Positions 45,067-53,394 are shown, counted from the stretch's first letter. The stretch is 64,000 nt of DNA from Mesorhizobium sp. Root554 (GCF_001427025.1 NZ_LMGA01000001.1:2553433-2617432), one strand, 5' to 3'. The notes: generated by a model not told the origin, from the letters alone. Translations and numbers: made by a program.

Positions 45067-46098
45067 TCAGCCCTGCGCGACGCGGAGACGGTAGTGGCTG
45101 ACGCCCCATTCCTTGCCGTGCGCATGGCCGAACAGGCCGGCCGTGGCCAGGTAGAACAGCCTCCAGCGGCGGCGCCACAACGCTGCGTCCTTGCCATAGA
45201 CCTCGCGCAGTATCCGGTCGATCTCCGGCAGATTGGCGTCGAAGTTGGCGAGCCAGTCCTCAGCCGTGCGCTGATAGTGCTTGCCGTTCCACACCCACTC
45301 CTTCTCGATTTCGAAAAGATCGTCGAACTGCTTGATCAAGGCATGGCTCGGCATGATGCCGCCGGTGAAAAAATGCTGCGCGATCCAGTCGGACTTGTCG
45401 GCATGGTCGAAGCGATAGGACTGGCTGCGATGGCTGAACACATGCAGGAACAGTCTTCCGTCCGCCTTCAGCCAGCCACGCACGCGGCCCAGCAGTTTCT
45501 GCCAGTTGGACATGTGCTCGAACATCTCCACCGAGACGATCCGGTCGAACTGCCCTTGCGGCTCGAACGCGTTCATGTCGGCGGTGATGATGGTGACGTT
45601 CGAAAGGCCCCGCGTCTTCGCCTCGCTTCCGATATGCATGCGCTGTGGGCTGGAATTGGACACCGCGACGATCTCGGCCTTGGGAAAGCGCTCTGCCATG
45701 AACAGCGTCAACGATCCCCAGCCGCAGCCGAGTTCAAGGATGCGCTGGCCGTTGGCCAGCCCCGCATGAGCGACCGTCTCCTCAAGCGCCCGTATCTCCG
45801 CTTGCGCCAGCGTCGTGCCGGCATTGTCGTACAGGCAGCACGAATATTTGCGCCGCGGACCGAGCGTCAGCGCGAAGAACTCCGGCGGCAGTTCGTAGTG
45901 CTGCTCGTTCGCGGCGTCCGTGTGCTCGGCGATCGAATAGCTGTCCATGGCGCGGACGAATTCGTCTTCGCGCGCCGCGCCTTCCAAGGCGAGCCGGCGA
46001 CGCGTGCGCCCGACAAGAAGGTCGATGCCGAAGCGTGTCACCGGATCCGGCAGCGGGTTGCGTTCGACGGCACGGACGGCGGATGCGATGATGTTCAA
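45067..46098 (-). CDS. Cyclopropane-fatty-acyl-phospholipid synthase family methyltransferase
   Basis: A 343-residue SAM-dependent enzyme. The SAM-binding ELGCGWGSLTLFMAERFP is near residue 121; SVEMFEHMSNWQ near 186, and the N-terminal EQHYELPPEFF near 65 and RKYSCCLYDNAGTT match cyclopropane-fatty-acid synthases. It is somewhat short because the N-terminal domain is reduced, as in a proteobacterial subgroup found beside DUF1295 genes. It overlaps the DUF1295 gene by ATGA. The product could be a cyclopropane or another methylated fatty acid. Confidence 0.88.
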   Translation of the reverse strand: MNIIASAVRAVERNPLPDPVTRFGIDLLVGRTRRRLALEGAAREDEFVRAMDSYSIAEHTDAANEQHYELPPEFFALTLGPRRKYSCCLYDNAGTTLAQAEIRALEETVAHAGLANGQRILELGCGWGSLTLFMAERFPKAEIVAVSNSSPQRMHIGSEAKTRGLSNVTIITADMNAFEPQGQFDRIVSVEMFEHMSNWQKLLGRVRGWLKADGRLFLHVFSHRSQSYRFDHADKSDWIAQHFFTGGIMPSHALIKQFDDLFEIEKEWVWNGKHYQRTAEDWLANFDANLPEIDRILREVYGKDAALWRRRWRLFYLATAGLFGHAHGKEWGVSHYRLRVAQG

Positions 46099-46931
46099 AC
46101 CTTTTTTCCTTTGCTTGTAGATTCGGTCGGCCGACGCCGCGGGCCGGGCCAGAATGCGTTGACGCGTCGCTGGTATTCCCGGAACTTTTCGCCGCGCGAG
46201 CGCAGCATATGCGCTTCAAGCGGCGGGATGCCCGACACATGCACCAGCAGCCAGTACATGAAGATCGGGCCGGCCAGCGCCGCCCAGCCCCAGGGGTAGT
46301 CATTGGTCAGGTCAATCGCGATGATCGGATAAGCGACCCAGCCGAGCCACTCGAAGAAATAATTGGGATGCCGCGTCAGGCTCCATAAACCTTGGTCGCA
46401 GACGCGGCCCTTGTTGGCGCGGTCGGCGCGGAAGGCCGTCAGCTGGCGGTCCGCAATCGCTTCTCCGGCAACGGCAATGATGAGCACGGCGATGCCCAGC
46501 CAATCGCCCGGGCCGAGGCTCGCGGCCGGATTGCGCGCGGCCGCGAAGATCGCCATGACCAGGAGGAAAGCAGCCGCCGCCTGGATCTGCAGGAACCAGA
46601 AAAGCCGTCGCCTGAAATTCGTCCCCCACTCGGCACGCAATTGCGCATAGCGCGGATCGTCGCCGCCTCCGGCCGTCCGCGCCAGGATGTGCAGGCCGAG
46701 CCGCAGCGACCAGAACCCGGCGAGTGCCGCCACCACCCACTGCCGAACCGTCCATGACGCGTCGCCTTCCAGCGGCAGAAACGCCGCAGCCACGCCGCCG
46801 GCGCCGACGGCGAAGGACCAGATCGCATCGATCCAGCCCGATCGTCCGGTCCGGATGGCTGCGAGCCAGGCGGCCGCCATCGTCGCCGACAGAAGCACGG
46901 CCAGCAGCAGGATGAGAAAACCCGCCGTCAT
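46095..46931 (-). CDS. DUF1295 membrane protein (steroid 5-alpha-reductase-like fold)
   Basis: A 278-residue protein with six or seven helices. It shows the conserved C-terminal DUF1295 pattern: GLWSLTRHPNYFFEWLGWVAYP (the RHPNYF core) and RGEKFREYQRRVNAFWP. DUF1295 proteins share a fold with steroid 5-alpha-reductases and isoprenylcysteine methyltransferases, so a reductase or methyltransferase acting on lipids is plausible. It heads the three-gene operon with the cyclopropane-type enzyme, which supports a lipid role. Confidence 0.85.
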   Translation of the reverse strand: MTAGFLILLLAVLLSATMAAAWLAAIRTGRSGWIDAIWSFAVGAGGVAAAFLPLEGDASWTVRQWVVAALAGFWSLRLGLHILARTAGGGDDPRYAQLRAEWGTNFRRRLFWFLQIQAAAAFLLVMAIFAAARNPAASLGPGDWLGIAVLIIAVAGEAIADRQLTAFRADRANKGRVCDQGLWSLTRHPNYFFEWLGWVAYPIIAIDLTNDYPWGWAALAGPIFMYWLLVHVSGIPPLEAHMLRSRGEKFREYQRRVNAFWPGPRRRPTESTSKGKKV

Positions 46932-47277
46932 GACAAGGCACCGCGTTCCTGCCGTGGCCGGCCTGGTCCGGCAACGAAAATCAGGGCTGGAGGTCCAGGG
47001 TCGGGCAAGGGCATTTTCGGATCACCGGCTTTCGCCGAATAAACGAGGCCCGTCGGTGGGAAGTTTCCCAACAAGGTCGGAACTTGCGACAAGGACCGCC
47101 CTCGGCAGCGCCGCACACGGATTGGCCACGCGGCTGCGTCTCATATCCGATTGCACCCGCGCATCCAAAATCGTTGCGAAGCAGGGCCGAAACGGTTATA
47201 TACGCCGCGATTTCCCATTTTGGTGGCTCTAAACCACCGCCCGCGCGGGAACGCGGGCGAACGAGAGGATATTTTCC
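46932..47277 (+). promoter_or_regulatory. 346-base leader and promoter region of the TrcR-like gene
   Basis: The stretch contains no supported gene. TTGCGA (47174-47179), 17 bases, then TATATA (47197-47202) make a convincing promoter. The leader carries GGTGG-N7-CCACC (47222-47238) and a perfect 8-bp hairpin CGCCCGCG (47238-47245) with CGCGGGCG (47252-47259), ending 18 bases before the ATG, followed by GAGAGG. Confidence 0.6.
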
Positions 47278-47973
47278 ATGGCCAACGCACTGCTCATGCC
47301 CAAGGCGACAGCCGTATGGCTCGTCGACAACACGGCGCTTTCCTTCGACCAGATCGCGCAGTTCTGCTCGCTGCACCCGCTTGAGGTGAAGGCAATCGCC
47401 GACGGCGAAGCGGCCCAGGGCATCAAGGGCATGGATCCGATCATGACCGGCCAGCTTACCCGCGACGAGATCGCCAGGGGCGAAAAGGACGTCAACCACC
47501 GGCTGAAACTGTCGGATCCGAAAGTGCGCGTCCCGGAATCGAAGCGCAAGGGCCCGCGCTACACCCCGCTTTCCAAGCGGCAGGACCGCCCCAACGCCAT
47601 TCTGTGGCTGGTCCGCAACCATCCCGAACTGAAGGACGCGCAGATTTCGCGGCTCGTCGGCACCACCAAGTCGACCATCGAGCAAATCCGCGACCGCAAG
47701 CACTGGAATGCCGCCAATCTGGTGCCGATGGACCCGGTGACGCTCGGCCTCTGCTCGCAGATCGATCTCGACCTGGAGGTCCAGCGCGCCTCGCGCGGCC
47801 GCGAACAGCCGCAGCCGACCGGCGACACGCTGCTGCCGGCTTCGCTGACCGAAAGGCTGGCGCCTGAAGAGGTCAAGCCGAAGCAGGAAGACGACGAGCT
47901 CGACGCCGATGCGGTCTTCGCCAAGCTTTCCGCGCTCAAGGGCAAGGGAAGCGAAGAGGGCGAGGACGAATAA
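47278..47973 (+). CDS. TrcR-like cell-cycle transcriptional regulator (DUF1013)
   Basis: A 231-residue protein of the DUF1013 family, whose Caulobacter member is the cell-cycle regulator TrcR. The N-terminal LMPKATAVWLVDNTALSFDQ and the central helix-turn-helix region AILWLVRNHPELKDAQISRL with VGTTKSTIEQIRDRKHWN are highly conserved. The C-terminal tail is acidic (EEGEDE). In alphaproteobacteria this gene is usually single-copy and conserved. A structured leader precedes it, and a terminator follows at 48025. Confidence 0.9.
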   Translation: MANALLMPKATAVWLVDNTALSFDQIAQFCSLHPLEVKAIADGEAAQGIKGMDPIMTGQLTRDEIARGEKDVNHRLKLSDPKVRVPESKRKGPRYTPLSKRQDRPNAILWLVRNHPELKDAQISRLVGTTKSTIEQIRDRKHWNAANLVPMDPVTLGLCSQIDLDLEVQRASRGREQPQPTGDTLLPASLTERLAPEEVKPKQEDDELDADAVFAKLSALKGKGSEEGEDE

Positions 47974-48024
47974 TCCGCGTTTTTTTGCCGACGCAGATCA
48001 CCTGATGCCCGTCTTCGAGACATT

Positions 48025-48056
48025 AAAAAAGCCCGCGTCATACGCGGGCTTTTTTT
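48025..48056. terminator. Bidirectional terminator between convergent genes
   Basis: GCCCGCG (48031-48037) and CGCGGGC (48043-48049) pair around TCATA, with A6 before and T7 after. It can serve the TrcR-like gene on the plus strand and the WYL regulator on the minus strand. Confidence 0.9.
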
Positions 48057-48070
48057 ATGGCGGCGGACGG

Positions 48071-48787
48071 TCAGGCGCCCCGTGCCGTTGGACCCATGCC
48101 GTAGGCTTCGCTGCGCTCCACGGCGCGGTAGAAGTCGGCAAGCTGCTTGCCGCGCTCGGGCTTGAAGATGCGCTCGGTGATAACCACGGAACCGATCCGG
48201 TCGATGCGGAAGGCGCGGAAATCGCCGCGCATCTCGCACCAGGCCACCAGCGTCCACACCTTGCCCCAGAACCACAGGCCGAGCGGACGGACATCGCGCG
48301 CGGTGCCGCGCCCCGCCTCGTCGCAGTAGTCGATCGTCAGCACCTGCCGCTTCTCGACGGCGCGTTCGATGATGTCGATCGCATCGCGCGCGGCATCGCT
48401 CACCACCCACATCGGCGTGTGGATCTCGGTGCGGGAAATACGGTCCTTCTCCGCGTCGGGAAGCACCGCGCCGATCTTTACCAGCGCCTCTTCAGCCGCC
48501 CGCGCCATGGCCGCGCCGCCGAAGGCGCGTACCATGCGGGCGCCGGCGACCAGGGCGACGATTTCGTCACGCGTGAACATCAGCGGCGGAAGGTCGAACC
48601 CTTCCCTCATCATGTAGCCGACCCCGGCCTCGCCATCGATCGGAACGCCCGTCGATTGCAGGTCGGCAATGTCGCGATAGATGGTGCGCTCGGAAACTTC
48701 GAGCCACCCGCCAAGCTTCTGCGCGGTGACCAACCGGCCGCCGCGAAGATGCTGAACAATCTGGAAAAGCCTGTCGGCGCGCCGCAT
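48071..48787 (-). CDS. YafY-type WYL-domain regulator
   Basis: A 238-residue regulator. The N-terminal HTH_11-type winged helix (RADRLFQIVQHLRGGRLVTA and WLEVSERTIYRDIADLQS) is followed by a WYL domain (about 140-230) with GLWFWGKVWTLVAWCEMRGD and FRAFRIDRI. WYL domains sense nucleic acid or small ligands. A perfect 9-bp inverted repeat lies 148 bases before its start and recurs upstream of the small DUF1127-like gene, making these likely targets. Confidence 0.88.
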   Translation of the reverse strand: MRRADRLFQIVQHLRGGRLVTAQKLGGWLEVSERTIYRDIADLQSTGVPIDGEAGVGYMMREGFDLPPLMFTRDEIVALVAGARMVRAFGGAAMARAAEEALVKIGAVLPDAEKDRISRTEIHTPMWVVSDAARDAIDIIERAVEKRQVLTIDYCDEAGRGTARDVRPLGLWFWGKVWTLVAWCEMRGDFRAFRIDRIGSVVITERIFKPERGKQLADFYRAVERSEAYGMGPTARGA

Positions 48788-48922
48788 CGTATGGTTTCCT
48801 CGTGCCTCTGCTGCCAGCCCCGCGCGCCCAAACGACGCCGTGATGGAGCCCAGGCACGAACATGGCTGGCGGCAATTGCCAGTCGCTCTCCATGCTTGCG
48901 GGCCCCATCTGCCCGGGAACCT

Positions 48923-48959
48923 TATCGCACGATCCTCCTGACAGCATAATGTCAGGAGC
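48923..48959 (-). promoter_or_regulatory. Promoter-operator module, copy 1 (upstream of the WYL gene)
   Basis: A 37-base block that is 27/37 identical to 49217-49253. It contains the perfect inverted repeat CTCCTGACA (48935-48943), GCATAA spacer, TGTCAGGAG (48950-48958). On the minus strand it ends GTGCGATA, a possible -10 region. Confidence 0.65.
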
Positions 48960-49017
48960 CGCTAGAGCCAACAGCGGGCTGGAAAGCATGGCAGACGACG
49001 CGTCGCCGAGGGTCGGC

Positions 49018-49185
49018 TCAGGCACTGCGCCGATGCCGGCTGTCATCGACATCCGGCCAACCGATATCGGCGCGGATTTCCTGGGGCAATGAGTTCAGAA
49101 AGCGTTCTGTGCGGAGGGTCCGGCGGGTCGTCCTGACCCGGCCGACGAAATAGCGAACGGCGCTCGCAATGGCAAAATCATACAT
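49018..49185 (-). CDS. DUF1127-like small basic protein
   Basis: A 55-residue peptide starting MYDFAIASAVRYFVGRVRTT, with an arginine-rich middle and RFLNSLPQEIRADIGWPD, which has the DUF1127 (YjiS-like) shape of an amphipathic helix then a short DIGWPD turn. A GAGGAGG ribosome-binding site lies eight bases before the ATG. The second copy of the CTGACA-N-GTCAG module is located just upstream (49217-49253), so it is likely under the WYL regulator. Function unknown. Confidence 0.72.
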   Translation of the reverse strand: MYDFAIASAVRYFVGRVRTTRRTLRTERFLNSLPQEIRADIGWPDVDDSRHRRSA

Positions 49186-49216
49186 GGTCAGCCTCCTCTC
49201 GATTTGACAGGAGCAC

Positions 49217-49253
49217 TATCGCACAGGGCTGCTGACAGCCCTCCGTCAGGAGC
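49217..49253 (-). promoter_or_regulatory. Promoter-operator module, copy 2 (upstream of the DUF1127-like gene)
   Basis: The same 37-base arrangement as copy 1: TATCGCAC at the left end, CTGACA (49232-49237) and GTCAGGAGC (49245-49253). The dyad is less perfect than in copy 1. On the minus strand the TGCGATA end lies about 32 bases before the small-gene ATG, as expected for a -10 region. Confidence 0.65.
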
Positions 49254-49285
49254 TTTTCCAGGTCGCCGGAGGTCGTTTCCGACGG

Positions 49286-51067
49286 CTATTGCATCGGCCA
49301 GACGATCATCAGCAAGGGCACCGCGACGACGATGACCAGCAGGGAAAGCGGCAGCCCCAACCGCGGGTAATCCGAGAATCGGTAGCCCCCTGGCCCCATC
49401 ACCAGCGTGTTGCACTGATGGCCTATGGGGGTGAGGAAATCGCACCCCGCGCCGATGGCGACCGCCATGAGGAAGGCCTCCGGTCGGTAGCCGAGGTTCT
49501 GCGCGAAACCGGCCGCGATCGGCGCCATCACCAGCACCGTGGCGGCATTGTTGAGGAAGGGTGTAACCGCCATCGCCGCCACCAGGATGAGGCCGAGCGC
49601 TCCATAGCTCGGCAAGGTATGGCCGAACTCAGCCAACGCGGATGCAATGACGTCGGTGGCTCCCGTATGACGCAACGAGTCGCTGACCGGTATCAGGGCC
49701 GCCAGCATCACCAGGATCGGTCCGTCGAGCGAACGATAAATGTCGCGCACCGGAATGACCTTGAACAGCACCATCATCACCGCTGCGGCAAAGAAGGCCA
49801 CCTGAACCGGCAGCAGGCCGAGAGCAGTCGATCCCATCGCCGCCAGCAGGATGAGCACCGGCACGATGCCGCGCCGCACGCTGCCGAGCAGCACGGGCCT
49901 TTCCACCAGGGGCAGCAGGCTGAACTCGCGCAGGAATTCCGGCAGCGTGTTCTTGTTGCCTTGCAGCACCACGACGTCGCCAAGCCGCAGCGTGATCGAG
50001 CCGAGCCGCTGGTCGAGCCGTTCACCCTTGCGGCTGACGGCCAGGAGATTGACGTTGAACCGGTCATAGAGCAGCAGCCGTTGCGCCGACCAGCCGATGA
50101 GGCTGGAGCTTTCGCCGATGACCGCTTCGATCGCCGTCATCTCGCTCCCGGCGCCATTTTGCTTGGCCGGCTTACGGTTGTCTCCAAGGCTGAGTTTGGA
50201 CTGCGCCACCAGCCGGTCGAGCGCATCCTGGCTGCCCTCGATCAGCAATATGTCGTCCACCCGCAGCACGGCGTCCGGAAGCGGCGCGATGCGCAACCCT
50301 TCCGAACGGAGAATGGAAGTGATGACCGTATCGCCCGCCGCGATCTTGAGAAGCTCCCCCAGCGATTTGTCGACCACGGTGGAATCCTTGGTCACCCTCG
50401 CCTCGGCGGCATAGTTCTTGATGTCGAGGGCTTCGTGAAGCGAGACGTCCTGGCGCTCGCGCTGGGGCACCAGCCAATAGAACAGGATAAGGAATATGCA
50501 GCCCATCACCGTCAACGCGAGTCCGACCGGTGTGAAATCGAACATGGTGAAGGGCGTGCCGGTAAGTTCGCCGCGCAGCCGCGACACCACGATGTTCGGC
50601 GAGGTGCCGATCTGCGTCATCAGCCCTCCCAGCAGGGAGGCGAAGGCCATCGGCATCAGGAAGGCCGAGGGAGAAACGTTCGACCGCCGGGCGAACTGGA
50701 ACGCGATGGGGATCATGATCGCCAGCGCGCCGATGTTCTTCACAAAGGCCGACAGCACCGCGACCGTAATCACCAGCAGGGCCAGTTGCGCACGCACTGA
50801 ACTGACATTGGGCGCCAGCCGCTGGATGGCGAACTCCATGATGCCGGAACGCGCGACGCCCGCACTGACCAGAAGCGCCGATCCGACGATGATGACAATG
50901 TCGTCGCTAAAGCCGCTGAAGGCCTTGTCCATCGGCACCACGCCGACGGCCAGCGCCAGCAGCAATGAGCCGGCGGCCACCAGATCATAGCGGAAGCGGC
51001 CCCATACGAAGGCCGCCATCATCAGCGCGATGACGGAGAAGGAGAGAATTTGTGGAAGCGTCAGCAT
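49286..51067 (-). CDS. SLC13-family transporter with RCK (TrkA-C) domains
   Basis: A 593-residue inner-membrane protein. Hydrophobic helices at the N-terminal (about 1-180) and C-terminal (about 390-590) parts match the SLC13/CitMHS permease fold, with GTSPNIVVSRL and the second-half FLNNAATVLVMAPIAAGF motif. Between them (about 200-380) are two TrkA-C type regulatory domains (DTVITSILRSEGLRIAPLPD; LGDVVVLQGN). Such proteins import anions such as dicarboxylates or sulfate; the substrate is unknown. ATG 51067 is chosen over upstream starts in a basic non-family extension. Confidence 0.9.
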   Translation of the reverse strand: MLTLPQILSFSVIALMMAAFVWGRFRYDLVAAGSLLLALAVGVVPMDKAFSGFSDDIVIIVGSALLVSAGVARSGIMEFAIQRLAPNVSSVRAQLALLVITVAVLSAFVKNIGALAIMIPIAFQFARRSNVSPSAFLMPMAFASLLGGLMTQIGTSPNIVVSRLRGELTGTPFTMFDFTPVGLALTVMGCIFLILFYWLVPQRERQDVSLHEALDIKNYAAEARVTKDSTVVDKSLGELLKIAAGDTVITSILRSEGLRIAPLPDAVLRVDDILLIEGSQDALDRLVAQSKLSLGDNRKPAKQNGAGSEMTAIEAVIGESSSLIGWSAQRLLLYDRFNVNLLAVSRKGERLDQRLGSITLRLGDVVVLQGNKNTLPEFLREFSLLPLVERPVLLGSVRRGIVPVLILLAAMGSTALGLLPVQVAFFAAAVMMVLFKVIPVRDIYRSLDGPILVMLAALIPVSDSLRHTGATDVIASALAEFGHTLPSYGALGLILVAAMAVTPFLNNAATVLVMAPIAAGFAQNLGYRPEAFLMAVAIGAGCDFLTPIGHQCNTLVMGPGGYRFSDYPRLGLPLSLLVIVVAVPLLMIVWPMQ

Positions 51068-51299
51068 GAACACCCGCAATTGGCGCCACAACACGCCAGA
51101 CCGGCCTTCGTTCCGCCGGCGCCGCAATTCCCGGTGTGAACGATTCTTGATATGGCGGCTTCTTGTGCCGCCCTTATCCCGTTACGGCAAGGCGCGTTCG
51201 CTCAAATCGGCAGTGCAATAAAAAGCAAAGACCATTCCGGCAGCACGTTCACATGTAAATGAAAGCCCCCTTTCCGTCTCGGTTCCGGGACGGACAGGG

Positions 51300-51920
51300 T
51301 CATTCAGATGTGGTTGCCTCGACGCTGGCCGCGATGAGCAACTCGGCGTTGCGCGCCACCGCCCTCGAAGGACCGCCGGGGCCGAAAAGCTGCGCCGAGA
51401 TATAGGCGCCTTCAAGCAGAAGCAGCAGACCGTCGCCCAGTTCGTCGGCGTCCTTTGCACCCATCTGCGCCGCCATTGCGCGCAGGCGGCGGCGCAATTC
51501 CTTCTTGTTGTCCTCGCCCACTGTTCGCGCTGGATGCCCCCGCTCGGGATACTCCACCGCTGCGTTCGTCATGCCGCAGCCGCGATAGCCTTCCTTCTGC
51601 GAACGCTTTGCCACGCGGGTGAGGAAAGCGAGGATCTGTGCGCGCGCATCGCCCGGATGCGTCGCGACCGCCTCGTCGAAGCGCTCCCAGAACTCCTTGT
51701 CATATTGCTTGAGATAGGATGCCGTCAGGTCGTCCTTGGACGAGAAATTACGGTAGAGACTGGGCTTGGTGACACCGGCCTGCCTGACGATCTCGTCGAC
51801 GCCGATCGCCCTTATGCCCTTGCGGTAGAAAAGCTGCCGCGCCACGTCGAGGATCTTCTCGGCGGCGCGTGGCGCATTCCGGGCATTGATGGCAGGATCA
51901 ATATTATTGTCGATCGACAT
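51300..51920 (-). CDS. TetR-family regulator
   Basis: A 206-residue repressor-type regulator. The N-terminal helix-turn-helix reads KILDVARQLFYRKGIRAIGV then EIVRQAGVTKPSLYRNFSSK; the C-terminal part is ligand-binding helical. It diverges from an MFS transporter whose promoter contains a palindromic operator between the -35 and -10 boxes, so it very likely represses the transporter. Confidence 0.92.
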   Translation of the reverse strand: MSIDNNIDPAINARNAPRAAEKILDVARQLFYRKGIRAIGVDEIVRQAGVTKPSLYRNFSSKDDLTASYLKQYDKEFWERFDEAVATHPGDARAQILAFLTRVAKRSQKEGYRGCGMTNAAVEYPERGHPARTVGEDNKKELRRRLRAMAAQMGAKDADELGDGLLLLLEGAYISAQLFGPGGPSRAVARNAELLIAASVEATTSE

Positions 51921-51932
51921 TCAGGTGTCCGC

Positions 51933-51991
51933 TTGACAGTGTTACCGATCGGTACCTATACAGAACCACTTGCAACGTACCGGTCAGTAAC
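51933..51991 (+). promoter_or_regulatory. MFS promoter with two TetR operators
   Basis: TTGACA (51933-51938), 18 bases, TATACA (51957-51962). A perfect 12-bp palindrome TACCGATCGGTA (51943-51954) lies between them, within GTTACCGATCGGTAC. An inverted near-copy GTACCGGTCAGTAAC (51977-51991; 13/15 identical to the complement) ends at the ATG. Repressor binding is inferred. Confidence 0.8.
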
Positions 51992-53275
51992 ATGATAGTC
52001 CAGTCACGCCCGTTTGGCCAGCGTTATGCCTTCGTCGTCGTCGGCGTGATTTTCATGGCGCTGCTGATCGCTGCGGGCCTTCGCTCCGCGCCAGCGGTCA
52101 TGATGGTGCCACTGGAGAACAGTTTCGGCTGGTCTCGCGGCGTCGTGTCCTTCGCCGCCGCCGTCGGCATTTTCCTCTACGGCCTCACCGGGCCATTCGC
52201 CGCGGCGCTGATGGAACGCATCGGATTGCGGAAGACCCTCATCGCGGCTTTCGTGCTGATGTCTGGCGCCACCGCGCTCAGCCAGTTCATGACCCAGTCA
52301 TGGCAATTGGTCCTGACCTGGGGCGTCTTTTCAGGCATCGGTTCCGGCGCCGTCGCCACGGTGCTCGGCGCCACCATCGTCAATCGCTGGTTCAAGACCA
52401 ATCGCGGCCTCGTCATGGGCCTGATGTCGGCTTCGGCCGCCACCGGCCTGCTGGTGTTCCTGCCGCTTCTCGCCGCGCTGGCGCAGTCGGGCGGCTGGCG
52501 GCCTGTCGCCACGGCCATTTCCATCGCCACGGCCTGTCTCATTCCACTGATCTGGCTTCTGGTGCCCGAGCGGCCGTCTTCCATCGGCCTCGTCCGCTTC
52601 GGCGCGGATGCCGACGATGTCCCGCCCGTTTCACCGGCCTCGCAGGGCAATTTCATCGCCCACACGCTGGGCACGCTGCGCCGCGCCGCCGGCACGCGCG
52701 TCTTCTGGTATCTCTTCGCGACATTCTTCATCTGCGGCTTCACCACCAACGGCCTTGTCGGCACGCACCTGATCGCCTTCTGCGGCGATATGGGCATAGG
52801 CGAGGTCCAGGCCGCCGGCCTTCTGTCGCTCATGGGCATCTTCGACCTCATCGGCACGACGCTTTCGGGCTGGCTGACCGACCGCTACGATCCGCGCAAG
52901 CTGCTCGGCATCTATTACGCCATACGCGGCCTTTCGCTGATCTACCTGCCCTATTCCGGCTTTTCGGCCCTGAGCCTCATCATCTTCGCAGTTTTCTACG
53001 GGCTGGACTGGATCGCCACCGTGCCGCCGACCTTGCGCCTTGCCAACGAAGCCTTCGGCGATCGCAGCGGCCCGCTCGTCTTCGGCTGGATCGTCGCCGG
53101 CCATCAGGTCGGCGCCGCGACCGCCGCCTTCTTCGGCGGAACCATGCGCGAAATTGCCGGCAACTACGAACTGGCGTTCCTCATCGCCGGCATGACCGGC
53201 ATCATCGCCGCCTGCATCTCGTTGCTGATCAATACCAGCCGTCCGGCTTTCGAACCCGAGGGTCAGGCTGCGTAG
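51992..53275 (+). CDS. MFS transporter (TetR-controlled)
   Basis: A 427-residue MFS protein with twelve helices, the MFS loop AALMERIGLRKTLIAAFVL, and GWLTDRYDPRKLLGIYYAIR at the equivalent second-half position. It resembles the monocarboxylate/oxalate-formate-like branch of MFS. The divergent TetR gene and two operators suggest that it exports or imports the compound sensed by that repressor. ATG 51992 directly follows the second operator. Confidence 0.9.
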   Translation: MIVQSRPFGQRYAFVVVGVIFMALLIAAGLRSAPAVMMVPLENSFGWSRGVVSFAAAVGIFLYGLTGPFAAALMERIGLRKTLIAAFVLMSGATALSQFMTQSWQLVLTWGVFSGIGSGAVATVLGATIVNRWFKTNRGLVMGLMSASAATGLLVFLPLLAALAQSGGWRPVATAISIATACLIPLIWLLVPERPSSIGLVRFGADADDVPPVSPASQGNFIAHTLGTLRRAAGTRVFWYLFATFFICGFTTNGLVGTHLIAFCGDMGIGEVQAAGLLSLMGIFDLIGTTLSGWLTDRYDPRKLLGIYYAIRGLSLIYLPYSGFSALSLIIFAVFYGLDWIATVPPTLRLANEAFGDRSGPLVFGWIVAGHQVGAATAAFFGGTMREIAGNYELAFLIAGMTGIIAACISLLINTSRPAFEPEGQAA

Positions 53276-53306
53276 GCAGGCTGCTGAAGCGGCTGGATAG
53301 TGGGGA

Positions 53307-53324
53307 CTGTCAGCAAAACGTCAT
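53307..53324 (+). promoter_or_regulatory. Putative PHO box upstream of phoD
   Basis: CTGTCAG-CAAA-ACGTCAT has the 7-4-7 direct-repeat form of the PhoB site (consensus CTGTCAT, AT-rich 4, CTGTCAT). The two repeat arms match at 11 of 14 positions. It lies 71 bases before the phoD start and nothing else is in this gap except a hairpin. Confidence 0.65.
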
Positions 53325-53343
53325 GGCTTCGAGATGTGGCTGA

Positions 53344-53375
53344 AACATTCCCCGCCGAGTTTGGCGGGTAATGTT
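53344..53375 (+). other. Stem-loop in the phoD leader
   Basis: AACATTCCCCGCC (53344-53356) pairs with GGCGGGTAATGTT (53363-53375) with one mismatch and a 6-base loop. There is no T-run, so this is not a standard terminator. It lies between the PHO box and the phoD ribosome-binding site. Confidence 0.65.
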
Positions 53376-53394
53376 CAAAGCCACGGAGCCAGCC

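Noticed and set aside
48862..49092. A 76-codon plus-strand frame near the WYL promoter
   Set aside because: It lies over the promoter-operator module and antisense to the better supported DUF1127-like gene, which has a strong ribosome-binding site.
51068..51299. The 232-base gap between the SLC13 and TetR genes
   Set aside because: Checked for small genes and terminators; only weak hairpins and no convincing feature.
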